Below are positions 20,564 to 32,162 of a DNA stretch of 64,000 nucleotides, one piece after another (position 1 is the first letter of the stretch; each line of letters starts with the position of its first letter). The translations under genes and the position numbers were made by a program. The notes under the pieces are model-generated. The model did not search any database, was not told the DNA's origin, and saw only the letters and a list, made by a program, of their open reading frames with translations. The stretch is from Botryosphaeria dothidea (taxonomy: Eukaryota; Ascomycota; Dothideomycetes; Botryosphaeriales; Botryosphaeriaceae), in contig WWBZ02000022.1 of assembly GCA_011503125.2 (NCBI GenBank), forward strand, positions 2,294,001 through 2,358,000, read 5' to 3'.

Positions 20564-22381
20564 ACCACAACCACCCACCCCAACTCGCACGCTCAGCCAC
20601 GCCAGCCCCGCTTTTTTGCACGCGCCGTGCCGCCCCGGGGCGTTCTTCTCCATGTCTCGGTTCGGTCCAGCGCGGACGGGACGGGCATCTTTCCAACGAA
20701 CGGCAGCTTTCCTGGCCGTGCACTGCCTATAGGCTGGAACGCCATTCGCCAGCCTGGGAGGGCGCGCTCGATGCCATGTCGCCCGGATGGTTCGGTTGCC
20801 TTCTTCTTGGGCCATTGTTGCCTCGTCGGCCGGGCTGCCTGTTTCCTTAGTACTGAGGAGATAAGATCGCTGGGCGTTTAACCGCTTTCCCCGCGTAGCA
20901 CGAAACGCGTTTGAACGAGGCTTCGTTCAACGTAACATCCTCCATTTGCAGTGCTGCTGCATAGAGTTTATACCACCTGGGGGCCGCTGGTTGGTGTCTG
21001 CCTTTCCATTCTTCACTAACGTTCGTATAACGCCGCGACCTTGTCTCAGTGAGGTGTACAAGACGCCTCGAATAGAGGGCGAGAAGGGCGGATGAGACGA
21101 CCTGGCCGCTGCCGGAAAAGCAGGAAACTGGCCTGAGACGAAGACAGCAGATAGGATGGTGCAGCGGTTGCCTGGAGCTGAGATGGTTTTCCCCTTTCAC
21201 CCGGGGCGAAAGTGGGCAGCCTCATATCTCCGCTATCCGCGAATGGTGATAGCGGTTTCCCATCATCTGCCGCGCAACCGCCCTTCTTTTCGTACACGCA
21301 GTTGCGACGGAGGACGAGCTTGCAGGAATTCTGCGGCGTTTGCCTTCTTCTGCGCCCTCTTTCAATTGAGAAGCCGCAGCCGTCAAGCGCCCGCTCGATC
21401 GACCTTGGACGCAATTGCGCGTTGATTCATGTTTACGTGTGTGTCGGAGGAGGGCGGAAGGATCCTACGCCCCTTTTCTTAAGGAGTTTCGTCTATTCCT
21501 TGTCTGCTTAGCTGTGAGCCGTGAACTCCGGGGGGAAACTTGATGCCCCACGCCAGGATTGATACGCGAGCCGAGGGCTTGTGACAGGCGCCGCCCGTTC
21601 GCTGAACAGGCGATTATGTCGATAGCTACTCACTTGAGGATGCCGTCAGCTGCCTCTGCGCCTTCTTGGGTGGGCACCGGTGAAGGAGTTGAGGCTCTGC
21701 TCCTGCCTTCTCGATCCACTCACGAGGCGGACAGCTCTCATGGACCAGCCTTAGCCGGGATCGACACATACTGACGACAGGGTATAGAGAAACGGTGTTG
21801 ATGATCTCACCGGTTTACGCCATACAGATGCCGTGATACTGGCCGGCAGGAGGATTTCTGGAAAGTGTTCAGATTCCAGGCCGTCGTCGTCTTGGTAGCG
21901 GTATCCGAACGGGCTGGCTGCAAGCGAATTGGTGGCGGATAGGCAGGAAAGGGTCGCACCGTCGGGACGGGACGCACGAGTGCGGAAGGATTGGTGGGGA
22001 CCGCGCGTAACCATTCACTTCTGCGTCGTGCGAGGAGGCTGCGAGGGAGAACGTCTATATATCCTCGCCCCATCGCGCCCCGTAACTGCCTTGCTCCGCC
22101 CCCTTCCCTTCAATTCTCAACAGGCGACGACGAGGCGGACATCACCTGCCTTGGTTTCGTCGTGCTAATAACCACTCAATCACACCCTCCTCTTCCCATT
22201 CGGTGCCTGTACCAGGATCAGCCCTGAGTCCGCCTTGTCACGTACCTTATCCCTCAAGTCCTTCACTATATCTCTCACCGGTCAGCTCATCTGACTGCGT
22301 AATCTGCCTGGTTTCTGTTTGCCTGCCAGGAAAAAGAAACCTCTCTATCTCAATTGACGGCCCTACTCGCACCCAACGACC
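20564..22381. other. Divergent intergenic, 1.8 kb
   Basis: No convincing gene. A TATATAT string at 22056-22062 is followed by C-rich leader sequence up to the ATG at 22382, making a plausible core promoter for the plus-strand gene. The minus-strand gene candidate begins at the left edge. GC-rich short frames at 20846-21414 look random. Confidence 0.4.
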
Positions 22382-24430
22382 ATGGCACACAACGCCGCCC
22401 CGTTCGGCGAAGGCCCACATCCATCACATCCACCACCTCCGCCACCGCCCCCGGGCGCCGGCCCTCCCCCCGGTTTGGGGCGCGGCCACCCACCGCCCGG
22501 CATGGGAGGCGGAGCAGGAGCAGGAGGGGCAGGAGCAGGAGGAGCAGGAGGAATGCCCGGCCGCCCACCTCTAGGGGGCGGTGCTGCTATGGGAGCAGGA
22601 GCAGGCCGTGGCGCAGTAGGAGGAGGCATGCCCGCCAACACGACCCGCCCCCTCGACCACCACCTTGGCAACCCGACAGGCCCCGTCGCGCGCACATTCT
22701 ATGGTTGGTCGTTCCGCAAGATCCACGAGCCGGGCGACACCGCGTCGTGGTCGCGCTGCCGCAAGACGGCGCTGCCGTACTCGTCCGACGAGCTGTCGCG
22801 CATCGTGCAGCGGAGCGCCGGCGTCGTGGGCGGTGGTGGCAAGAGGAGCGGCCGCACGGGCGGCGTGAGCGAGCAGTACAACGCGCTGCGGTCGGCGCAT
22901 CAGAGGAGCCAGGTTGATGGGCTGTTGGAGTGGGTAAGGGGCGAGGAGAGGAACCCGAATGCCGAGTGGAGCCTGGCGTGCATCGAGCAGGACGTGCAGG
23001 AGTTCATCAAGCGCGGGTTCGGCAAGGTGAGGGAGACGCGCGAGATGAGGGTGATTTTGAGGAGGTCGCCACGGAAGGGCGGCATGAGCGGCGGGCCTGG
23101 AGGGAAGGCCGATGGCTATCCGGGCGAGGTCGTCGACTTGGAGCATGGCCATGTCGGCACGCAGCCGTTGCATGGTATGCTCGGTGGTGCCGGCGCGCCA
23201 GGAGCATTTGGAATGCCTGGAGGGATGCACGGCGGTGGCCCTGGTGCAGGCCCTCCAGGAGGTCCTGGCCTTGGCCGAGGAGCACCTATGAATCCGCAAC
23301 ATGGACATCCAGGAGGCGGCCCTCAAGGCATGGGGGGTGGACCTCCACCTCCACCAATGCATGGCATGCCGCCTCCGCCCCCTCCTCCACCAATGATGCA
23401 CGGTGGTGTCCAACCACCGCATCGCGGCCCGGGTAGTGATGGAATGGGTGGTCTGGGCATTGCGGAGTTTGGCAACATGAAGCCTGGGAAGCCCGTAAAA
23501 GAAGGGAAGAAAGGAAGACAGCCCGAAATCATCTTTGACGATGACGAACTTGACAACTTTGAAGATAATTTCAGGGATCCTGTCGACATGGCTTTCGGCA
23601 AGCCACCAAAGCCTGGAAAGGTGAAGATACCACCTCCTCCGATCAATTTAGGCGGCGGTCAGCCGGGAAAACCACCCAAGCAAGGAAAAGGGTCTCCTGA
23701 GCCTGAAATTCGCCGCGTCCCCTCGAACCACAACTTCATCAATATCAACGTCCAAGACGCCGTCAAAGACAAGCAAAAGAAGCCCCACAAGCACCACGGC
23801 CGTGGTTATCATGACCGCTACTCCAGCAGCAGCGACGAGGACAGGTCGTTCACACCTCCCTACGTCAGCAGCGAGGACGAATGGTCTATTTCCACGCCAC
23901 CGTCCTCGTTCGGGGGCTCTCCGCCGCGCTACCGCGAGCGTCTCCGGTCTCGCAGTAGGAACAGGCACCGGTACCCAGTACGTACGCACCACCGTGAGCA
24001 CGAAAAGCCACGCCCGATTCTGCGTGGTCGTGATTACGGTTACAAGCTCTCTCCAGCAGTGGACGAGGATGGGTACTACCGTAATGGAGGGTACGATGTG
24101 AAGCCAAGGGATTACGAATACCGCGACGTGGAGCGCCAGTACCTCGCGCTAAGGCCGGCATACAGCCCGCCAAGGAGACGGCTGTACGAACACTCTCGTG
24201 AAAGAGGGTGGGGCGATAGGCCGATGCTGCCGCCGCCGGCGCCGGAAGTGGACGACATGCCGTGGAGGAGAGGAGGCGGCAGAATTTCGAGGAGAAGGGA
24301 GGAGCTGGACAGGAGAGAGCGGAGCATGTATGCCGAGATGGACTTATTCGCGAGAGAAGAGGAGTTGAGGAACATGGCCTCGACGATGGGTGCTATAAGG
24401 GGGAGGAGGGCGGGCAGAAGAGCATATTAA
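22382..24430 (+). CDS. Gly/Pro-rich protein with a conserved fungal central domain and Arg-rich tail
   Basis: A single exon of 682 residues. Residues 1-90 are a poly-Pro and Gly/Ala-rich leader. Residues about 100-230 form a folded-looking domain: ARTFYGWSFRKIHEPGDTAS, WSRCRKTALPYSSDEL, LRSAHQRSQVDGLLEWV, then VQEFIKRGFGKVRETREMRV and ILRRSP. I have seen this layout in uncharacterised filamentous-fungal proteins but know no function. Residues 240-360 are Gly/Pro/Met/His-rich with repeats of GGPGAGPPGGP type. An acidic patch EIIFDDDELDNFEDNF follows. The C terminus is rich in Arg, Tyr and Glu (RYRERLRSRSRNRHRY, SRRREELDRRERSMYAEMD), resembling RNA-associated proteins. Preceded by a large divergent intergenic region. 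The ATG context CCATGG is good. Confidence 0.72.
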   Translation: MAHNAAPFGEGPHPSHPPPPPPPPGAGPPPGLGRGHPPPGMGGGAGAGGAGAGGAGGMPGRPPLGGGAAMGAGAGRGAVGGGMPANTTRPLDHHLGNPTGPVARTFYGWSFRKIHEPGDTASWSRCRKTALPYSSDELSRIVQRSAGVVGGGGKRSGRTGGVSEQYNALRSAHQRSQVDGLLEWVRGEERNPNAEWSLACIEQDVQEFIKRGFGKVRETREMRVILRRSPRKGGMSGGPGGKADGYPGEVVDLEHGHVGTQPLHGMLGGAGAPGAFGMPGGMHGGGPGAGPPGGPGLGRGAPMNPQHGHPGGGPQGMGGGPPPPPMHGMPPPPPPPPMMHGGVQPPHRGPGSDGMGGLGIAEFGNMKPGKPVKEGKKGRQPEIIFDDDELDNFEDNFRDPVDMAFGKPPKPGKVKIPPPPINLGGGQPGKPPKQGKGSPEPEIRRVPSNHNFININVQDAVKDKQKKPHKHHGRGYHDRYSSSSDEDRSFTPPYVSSEDEWSISTPPSSFGGSPPRYRERLRSRSRNRHRYPVRTHHREHEKPRPILRGRDYGYKLSPAVDEDGYYRNGGYDVKPRDYEYRDVERQYLALRPAYSPPRRRLYEHSRERGWGDRPMLPPPAPEVDDMPWRRGGGRISRRREELDRRERSMYAEMDLFAREEELRNMASTMGAIRGRRAGRRAY

Positions 24431-25438
24431 TCTCAACTTTTCGACACAGGGATACAGAAAAGACAAAGGAGAAGAAATAGGCGAGGGTAAAAAATCCAGG
24501 ACGAGAATGCAAATCGAGACTGGTAAATGAGAGGGAGAGGTCTGGTACCTCTGATTGGAGAGAGAAACGGCCTTTCTTGGGACGTAATTCGTAATGTCTC
24601 TTTGTAGCTTTAATCCAACTCTTCAAGTCAATTGTAATGGGCGGTATCCTGTGGTGCTATTCAGACCGATCTCGATAATGCGGAGGCGAGCTCTTCCAGG
24701 ACATTTATCTGTTGGCAGCCGGAAGAGGATCCGTCATTGGGGGGCTCGGTCCACAGAGGCTTTGCCAGCTCACGCATACATGTCGTTAGCTGGCAGGCGG
24801 GCAGCGACCGCGCATGAGGCTGCAGGACAGCCCAAATGAGGCAATATCAGTAGCGAATGGTGGGCGAAGTACACGGCCCAGCGGATATCCGAGGAAGCGA
24901 AGGATGCCCGGAGTTCAGTGCGATGAGTTGTTCGGAAGATGGACGGGACGCCTGCCAGGCTTGCTCCTAAAAGGCCCGAGTAGTGCCCCAGGCATGGCGA
25001 CTGTGACGTTGGGACAACGGCCGGCATCGATTTTGATTGTGGGCGGCTCAGCAAGTCTTGAAGGAGCAGCTATGTGGCTATGTGGCTGTATTGATGATTC
25101 GATCTGGTGAAAGTGTCCAGAGCAAGTTGCTGCACTTGCATCCAGACGAATGCTTCCATTGGCCGTGATGAAGGCACACTGCCAGAGGTTGCGTGGGAAA
25201 GTTGTTGCCGGAGAGTGTCCGAACCTCCGAGCCTTCACGCTGGTGGGGTGGTGCTCGCCTGCCCCGCCATGACGCGCCCAGCTGATCTCACATCATAACA
25301 AAACCACCTCTGTTGTACCGCCCCCCTCCTGACCCATCGTCCTCCTGCATTTAAATTTGCATCTCTCACCTCGCCTTGCCACGGCAACTGATACCCCTAC
25401 CCTGTCCTAGCAGAACTCGTGCAGATACATCCGCCAAA
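24431..25438. other. Intergenic with triosephosphate isomerase promoter
   Basis: 1 kb. The first 170 bp look like the 3' flank of the preceding gene. The last 150 bp (25290-25438) are strongly CT-rich (CCGCCCCCCTCCTGACCC, then CTACCCTGTCCTAGCAG), typical of a glycolytic gene leader. No coding frame with support. Confidence 0.4.
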
Positions 25439-26446
<1,008 letters not shown>

Positions 26447-26723
26447 ATCCATGGAAGGGAACATCTGTAATGACTGAACGGAAATGAGCATTTGCCTCAA
26501 CGATAGCCATAGATATCAACCAAAATTCGTATCAAATAATCATCTCATCTTTTGATTTGTGAAGGGCAGCCAATCTTCACGTGAATTGGCTCGCCGTGAT
26601 CCCAGAACATGTGTATATATACAGTGCAAATCCCAATTGATACGCCACCCATGCCGTTGTACAAAGTCGTCTTTCATGCACCCTCACCGACCATCCTAGC
26701 GATGCTCTCGCCTGGGATCATCC

Positions 26724-27262
26724 TTATATTTGGTATCTAGCACCGTGGAAAGGACTCCAAATGCCTCTGACGCTCTCGTTCAAACTCTTGACGGGCTTGT
26801 TGATGGTGCGGCGGTTGCGCTCTCCGGAGGCGTCGCGCAGGAGTTGGGCCTTCTGGAGAATCTGCTCCCTCTCGAGATTGCGGACGCAAATGGCCTTGGT
26901 ACGACCGTTGATGTAGTGACCCTTGATGACTGGCTCCTTGCGCGGGCGAGGCGACACGGTTATTTCGATTGCCGGGTTGGCTTTGGCGAATTTGGCAAGA
27001 TTGTGCTCCAGGAATGACTTCATGCCCTTGGAAGAGCCGGCCCAATCGCAGTAGTGGAAGTCAAGGCGCTTGCATTGCAGGACGAAGGCGCCGACACCGT
27101 TCTGCGCGAGGAAACGTTAGTGTGGGTTGGTGAGAAATGCGATGCAATGATGCGGCCCGAGGATTGTGAGGCGGGAGGAACAACATCCTCAGGTTGGGCA
27201 TTTGGAACGGGAAATAGACGTACCTGGCCTTTGGCCACGGTCTTCAGCGCAGCGAGAGGCAT
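26724..27262 (-). CDS. MRPL51: Mitochondrial large-subunit ribosomal protein mL43 (MRPL51)
   Basis: Structural protein of the mitochondrial 54S subunit, with the L51/S25/CI-B8 thioredoxin-like fold shared with mS25 and a complex I subunit. Exons 27262-27224 and 27101-26724 give 138 residues. Exon 1 encodes MPLAALKTVAKGQ. Exon 2 begins NGVGAFVLQCKRLDFHYCDW and continues with GSSKGMKSFLEHNLAKFAK, ITVSPRPRKEPVIKGHYING and LNESVRGIWSPFHG. These match the family closely. The intron is 122 nt, phase 0. Divergent from U1-70K with 264 bp between start codons. It is convergent with triosephosphate isomerase at the 3' side, the two stops being only 277 bp apart. Confidence 0.95.
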
Positions 27263-27526
27263 GGTGGGCGGCGAAGGGCGGGTGAAAGGTCCAAGGTGTG
27301 ATGCGGCGGCTGGTGTTTTCGAGCAGCGCGGCGACTTCAAGCACCGACCACCGACCGACGCTGTCCTCTCGTCTGCCTGTCGCGCCGCATTTCATTCCAA
27401 TACAACGCGAACCTCAACCACCCTCGCCCAACGCCCGCCCTCTGCTCGCGCCACCTCACAGATCCATGACCTAAAGGGCCTCCATCTTGATCGCTCCCTC
27501 ATTGAGATACCGCAGCCGCAGTCAAG
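27263..27526. promoter_or_regulatory. Bidirectional promoter, mL43 / U1-70K
   Basis: 264 bp between divergent ATGs. GC-rich with CCACCGACCGACG and CGCGAACC strings; no clear TATA box. Confidence 0.45.
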
Positions 27527-28872
27527 ATGACGGACAAGCTACCCCCGAACCTGCTGGCGCTCTTCGCGCCGCGCCCTGCGCTGCGCTACCTGCCGCCCTC
27601 CGACCATGCTCCCGAAGCACGCAAGACTATGGACATCGAGGGCGTCGGCAAATACATCCAAGCGCTCAAGGAATACGATGACAACTACGTGCCCACTGAG
27701 AGCTGGCTGCAGCGCAAGGACCGCCTTAAGCAAGAGAAGAAGGAGAAGCTCGAGAAGACGCTCACCGAGGGCGTTACCACCTGTCAGTTTCACCATCAAC
27801 TACTTTACTCGCTACAGAAGCTGACTGCATGGCCAACAGTCAAACCTGCCGAAGACCCTAACGTGCGCGGCGATCCCTTTAGGACGCTGTTCGTTGCGCG
27901 CTTGTCCTACGACACCGAGGTGAAGGATCTGGAGCGTGAATTCGGCCGCTTTGGTCCCATTGAGAGGGTATGGCCGATAATTAGTCCTACTACTGTCCAC
28001 CTTGCTGACAAGCCTCGCAGATTCGCGTCATCCATGACACAACCCAGCCCGAGGATGCTCCGCCTAAGAAGAAGAACAGAGGCTATGCGTTTATCGTGTA
28101 CGAGCGTGAGAAGGACATGAAGGGTAAATCCTCCTTATTTCCCTCCTTCCGCACAAAATGCTCCAGATCCCAAGGTAAAGATGTATCCGACTGACAATGT
28201 GCCACTTGGTTGTCTCATCAAACAGCTGCCTATAAGGAAACCGATGGAATCCGCATCAAGGATCGCAGAGTTTTGGTCGACGTCGAACGTGGCCGCACTG
28301 TGTCTGGCTGGCGCCCGCGCCGCCTTGGGGGTGGACTAGGGGGTCGTGGATACACCAAAGCGACGCCTGCCCGTCCTTCTGGTCCTGGTGGATTCGGACC
28401 TCCGTCAGGCCCTGGTGGATTCAGAGGAGGCTTCGGTGGAGGTTTCCGCGGCGGCCGCGGCGGGTTCCGCGGAGGCGGTTTTGGCGGAGGTGACAGAGGC
28501 GGATACCGCGGCGGTGACCGTGGACACGGAGGCAGGTCTGGCATCGGTTATCAACCTAACGGCTGGGGTGGTCAGGCGCCTCCGGAGGGAGCGCCAGCAG
28601 GACCCCGTGGCGGTGGCAGGTCCGGAGGCTATGGTGGTGGCTACGGTGGCCGCGATCGCGATGGTCCAAGCGGTGGCAGCCGTTATGGCGGTGAAAGGTA
28701 CGGCGACAGAGACCGCGGGGCCAGCGGCAGCAACCGTGAGCCTGTAGGCTCGAGGCGCGACTACCGTGACCGCGATCGCGATGGTGGGTATGGCCGTGAC
28801 GACTACTCCTCCCGCAAGCGCGGCTACGACGGCGACAGCTACGAAGACTCCAGGAGCAAGCGCAGGTACTGA
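27527..28872 (+). CDS. SNP1: U1 small nuclear ribonucleoprotein 70 kDa protein
   Basis: U1-70K binds stem-loop I of U1 snRNA and is needed for 5' splice-site recognition. Exons 27527-27782, 27840-27967, 28021-28123 and 28226-28872 give 377 residues. The N terminus starts [20 protein letters not shown] and is followed by [20 protein letters not shown], the U1-70K N-terminal extension. The RRM covers about residues 100-180, with RNP2 LFVARL and RNP1 [26 protein letters not shown] follows, then [13 protein letters not shown], a U1-70K hallmark. The C-terminal half is Gly/Arg-rich with [20 protein letters not shown]. Introns are 57, 53 and 102 nt and all keep frame. The junction into exon 2 gives [20 protein letters not shown]. 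Confidence 0.96.
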
Positions 28873-30318
28873 GCGCGGCCTCATGTCCGTCCTAGCTCAG
28901 CCTCGCGACACGGATTGGGTTTGTGCGAACAAAAGGTTACCTTTCTCATCTTCTTCGAGTTTTGCCGCCTCAATCTTCCAATCCACACCCCTTCATCAAC
29001 AAGGGTAAGGCATCATCACTTGAGGACTCATTTCATCTACGTCGAAAAACAGCAATTCACACACGGATCTCCTTTCCCTAGCTTGCGTACGCATTCCATC
29101 AATCAGGGTAAGGCGTCAGAAGGTATTGCTACGTCTGAACCGCAAGCCACAGTAACGCACGATGCTCTTTCACTGCCGGACTACTCGTCAAAAAGTGTCG
29201 CGACTCCACAGGGACTCAGTTGCTATGGAAACCCGCTCTTCTTGGATAAACTCGCCGCCAGCTCTCAAGCGCTGTGTTGGTTCACAAAAATGCTCTCAAC
29301 AAATACTTTCTTCGGCTGTCTTAGTAGCATCAGCTTCGGAGTTCCGGTGTGAGGTCTCCGACTTTCTGCACTCTGGGCTTACGGTATCTCAAAACGGTTT
29401 TCGAGGTCTCCTTTTCAGTTTTGCTCTTCCATTACATTTCTTTCACAACCAGCGGTAGGTATGATGCGGCTAGCCGTCTGCCTGGTAGGTAGTTCAGCTT
29501 ATTCCCTAGAGCGCTTCCACGTGCTTGGAGGGCAGAGCAGAAAGAAGGTAAGATCAACTTCGAGTAAGTTAAGTATGCATCTAGAGGCCATTTCCTCTAG
29601 ACGCGTCACTGTCTTGCTGCTGACGATCTTGCTGTATCGAATCTGCCTTTCGCGATGAGCCTGAACATCTACTGGACCTTTTCGGTGAGATTTACGCGAA
29701 CGGTGCTTGTTGGGGAACTTGATGGTGAACGGTCGTTGCCGATGACCAAAGCATGTGTAGTGTAGTAGCGTAGACAGTGCCAATCATATCACTTGCACAT
29801 TTGTTCTCGGTGGGGGGATGCAAGAGCTGATTGTGAAAAGGGCGGTTAAAACATCCCTACCGTACCAGCTTTGGCTTGGTACGTAGTTTCTGGTGCTTGT
29901 GTCCCAAGCACTTGGCTTCTTCGAATAAGCATCACGATGCTAAGCCTCCCTTGTTGACTGTCACCCGTTTGGTGTGCATGATTGACGCACTGTCTCCTAG
30001 ACGAGGGTTGGCTCTCCTGACTTTAGGTCAAAGTCATACCAGTTTTTAATGTTGCCATCCGAACCCCTCAAACTCGTCTGATGTTTTCCTGTCTTGCCGC
30101 TACCGTCTCCATGTTCTTCCTCATTCTCCTCACTGATGATGAAATAAAGTTTGAGCAAGACTGTGGCACGCAAACATCAGGACCAGGATATTGAAATGTG
30201 ATCTTTCCGTCATCATTAATTTACTTCTTATCTACATCGAATATCTAAAGACATGTACACCATGATTACGCCCTGCACCAAAAAAACCCAAGGCTCCAAA
30301 CAGGGTTACAAACCCTTT
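28873..30318. other. Convergent 3' intergenic, 1.4 kb
   Basis: Between the U1-70K stop and the oxidase stop. Balanced to AT-rich composition with no supported gene. Two short similar strings, AAGGGTAAGGC (about 28999) and CAGGGTAAGGCG (about 29105), look like splice-donor contexts but have no matching exons. Confidence 0.35.
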
Positions 30319-32162
30319 TTAGGCACCGATGGCCTGCGGGTTCCAGAAGACGGACTCGGGATCGACGCTCTTCTTGATGCCGAGCAGCTTCTGGTACAGC
30401 TCGTCGCCGTAGTACAGGGCGTGCGCGTCGGCGGCGCTGAGGCTCGCGTCGACGTAGTTGAGGTAGGCGCCGAAGGCCGCGTCGGGCATCTTTTGCGTCA
30501 GGGCGTCGTTGAGGCCGTCGAGGAACTCGTCCGAGCCGGCGGGCAGGGGGGAGCCGACGTCGGCGCTGATCCAGTGCTGCGCCACCCACAGGCTCTCGCG
30601 GTCGCTGTAGCCGGCGAAGGAGAGGTCCTTGGCGTTGATGGCGCTGCCGGGCCCGCCGTACAGGTTGATGATCGAGTACCACGACGAGGGCGCGCTCTCG
30701 CCCTTGGTGATGATGTACGAGAAGTAGGACTCGAGGGCGTCGTGGGTCAGGGGCGATGCTTCGGGCACCGTGACGGACTTGGCGAAGAAGTTCTCGTGCA
30801 GCGAGTAGCCCGTCTTGGGCGTGGCGAGCGTGTCGGAGCCGCCGAGCTTGAGGAGGAAGTCGATCCAGCCGAGCGATTCGGCGGTGGAGGTGGTGGGCGT
30901 GGGCAGGCCGCGGAGGAGTTCGGGCTGGACGCGCGCCTTGAAGTCGTCGAGGGAGCCCCAGTAGGAGCCGGACAGCGAGAAGCCGGAGCCGTCCATGTAC
31001 ATGCCCATGCCGCCGATCTTGGCGTCGATGATGGAGGAGTTCTGGGCGGCCGCCTGGATGTGCTGGAAGACGGTGGCCGTCTTGGCCGCGTCGTCAAACA
31101 TGCCGGGCAGGCTGTACGAGAAGTAGACGACGCTGGAAGGCGCCTCATGAGTCTGGAGGTAGAAGGTGGTGACAATGCCGAAGGAGTCGGCGGCACCACG
31201 GAGAGCCTGGATGTGAGATTAGTATATGTTTTGAGAGCTGACCGGATCACTTTGAAGTGAAGGATCATAGAAACTCAGGAGAAAGGTATACTCACATAGT
31301 AAACATCAGGGTACTCCGTCTCCGAAGCATGAACAGCACTGCCATTGGCAAGTACAACGTCAAGACCGACAATCTGGTCCATAGAAAGACCCCAGTTACG
31401 CGAAGCATAGCCGTAGCCACCGTGGGTAAAGTGCCCACCAATGCCGACACCGGGGCAGGTTCCGTGGGACAGAGCACGCTTGCCCTGGTCGTAGATGCTT
31501 TGGGCCAAGTTACCCAACCTGAGACCACCGCCGACCTTGGCAATGCCCTTGTCGTCGAGGCTGACATCCTGGAACTTCTGGAGGTTGATGATCAAGCTGC
31601 CATCCTTGCCGCCAGAGGAGTACGAAGCGTACGAGTGGCCCCCGCTCTTGGCCTGAACCTTGACACCATTCTTGGACGCGCAGAAAACAGCATCAGAGAT
31701 GTGTTGGACGGTGGTCGGGATGACAATGACGGCCGGGGTGTAGGGGATGTGCACGTTGTAGGGCTTAGCGAGATCGGAGAAGTCGGCGTCTGAGGTCAGC
31801 TTGATGGGAACGTCCTTCTCGCCCAAGCAATCGGTCAAGCCGGACGAGGCGCCGCTGGTGGGTTTCGAGGTGGCGGTCGAGCTAGCGGTGGCGGAGGGCT
31901 TTGACATCGTGGTACTGCCTCCAGTGCCACATGTGCCGGCGCTAGACTGGCAGCCAGTGCTACAGTAGGAAGTGCTATCTCCACACCAGCCGTATTGCGA
32001 GCAACACGAGCCAAATGTCGAACCCTGGCATGTGTAACCAGTAGAGCCGCCACAACTGCCGTCGGGTGAAACGGTGAGAGCACGAGCAAGATTCCGGGCT
32101 GGGGCGGGAGCAGCGATGGAGCTGCCGGCGAGAACGCCAACGGCGAGTAACGACTTGAGCAT
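30319..32162 (-). CDS. Secreted chitin-binding FAD oxidase (CBM18 + AA7 oligosaccharide oxidase)
   Basis: Exons 32162-31296 and 31206-30319 give 584 residues. A signal peptide is clear (MLKSLLAVGVLAGSSIAAPA). Residues 35-78 form a hevein-type chitin-binding module (CBM18) with eight cysteines at 37, 45, 53, 54, 60, 67, 71 and 78. A Ser/Thr linker (80-110) leads to a BBE-type FAD-linked oxidoreductase. Both residues of bicovalent FAD attachment are visible: His176 in KSGGHSYASY and Cys236 in HGTCPGVGIGGHFTHGGYGY. The C-terminal berberine-bridge motif is seen in FGAYLNYVDASL and LYYGDELYQKLLGIKKSVDP. Characterised AA7 enzymes oxidise the C1 of gluco- or chito-oligosaccharides, releasing H2O2. 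The chitin module suggests a chito-oligosaccharide substrate (inference). The preceding in-frame codons have only TTG, so the ATG at 32162 is the start. Confidence 0.92.

Noticed and set aside
30253..31260. Plus-strand open frame of 335 codons
   Set aside because: It is the antisense of the CBM18-AA7 oxidase exon 2. Its Val/Gly/Arg-rich composition is what the complement of a GC3-rich gene gives, and it has no family motif.
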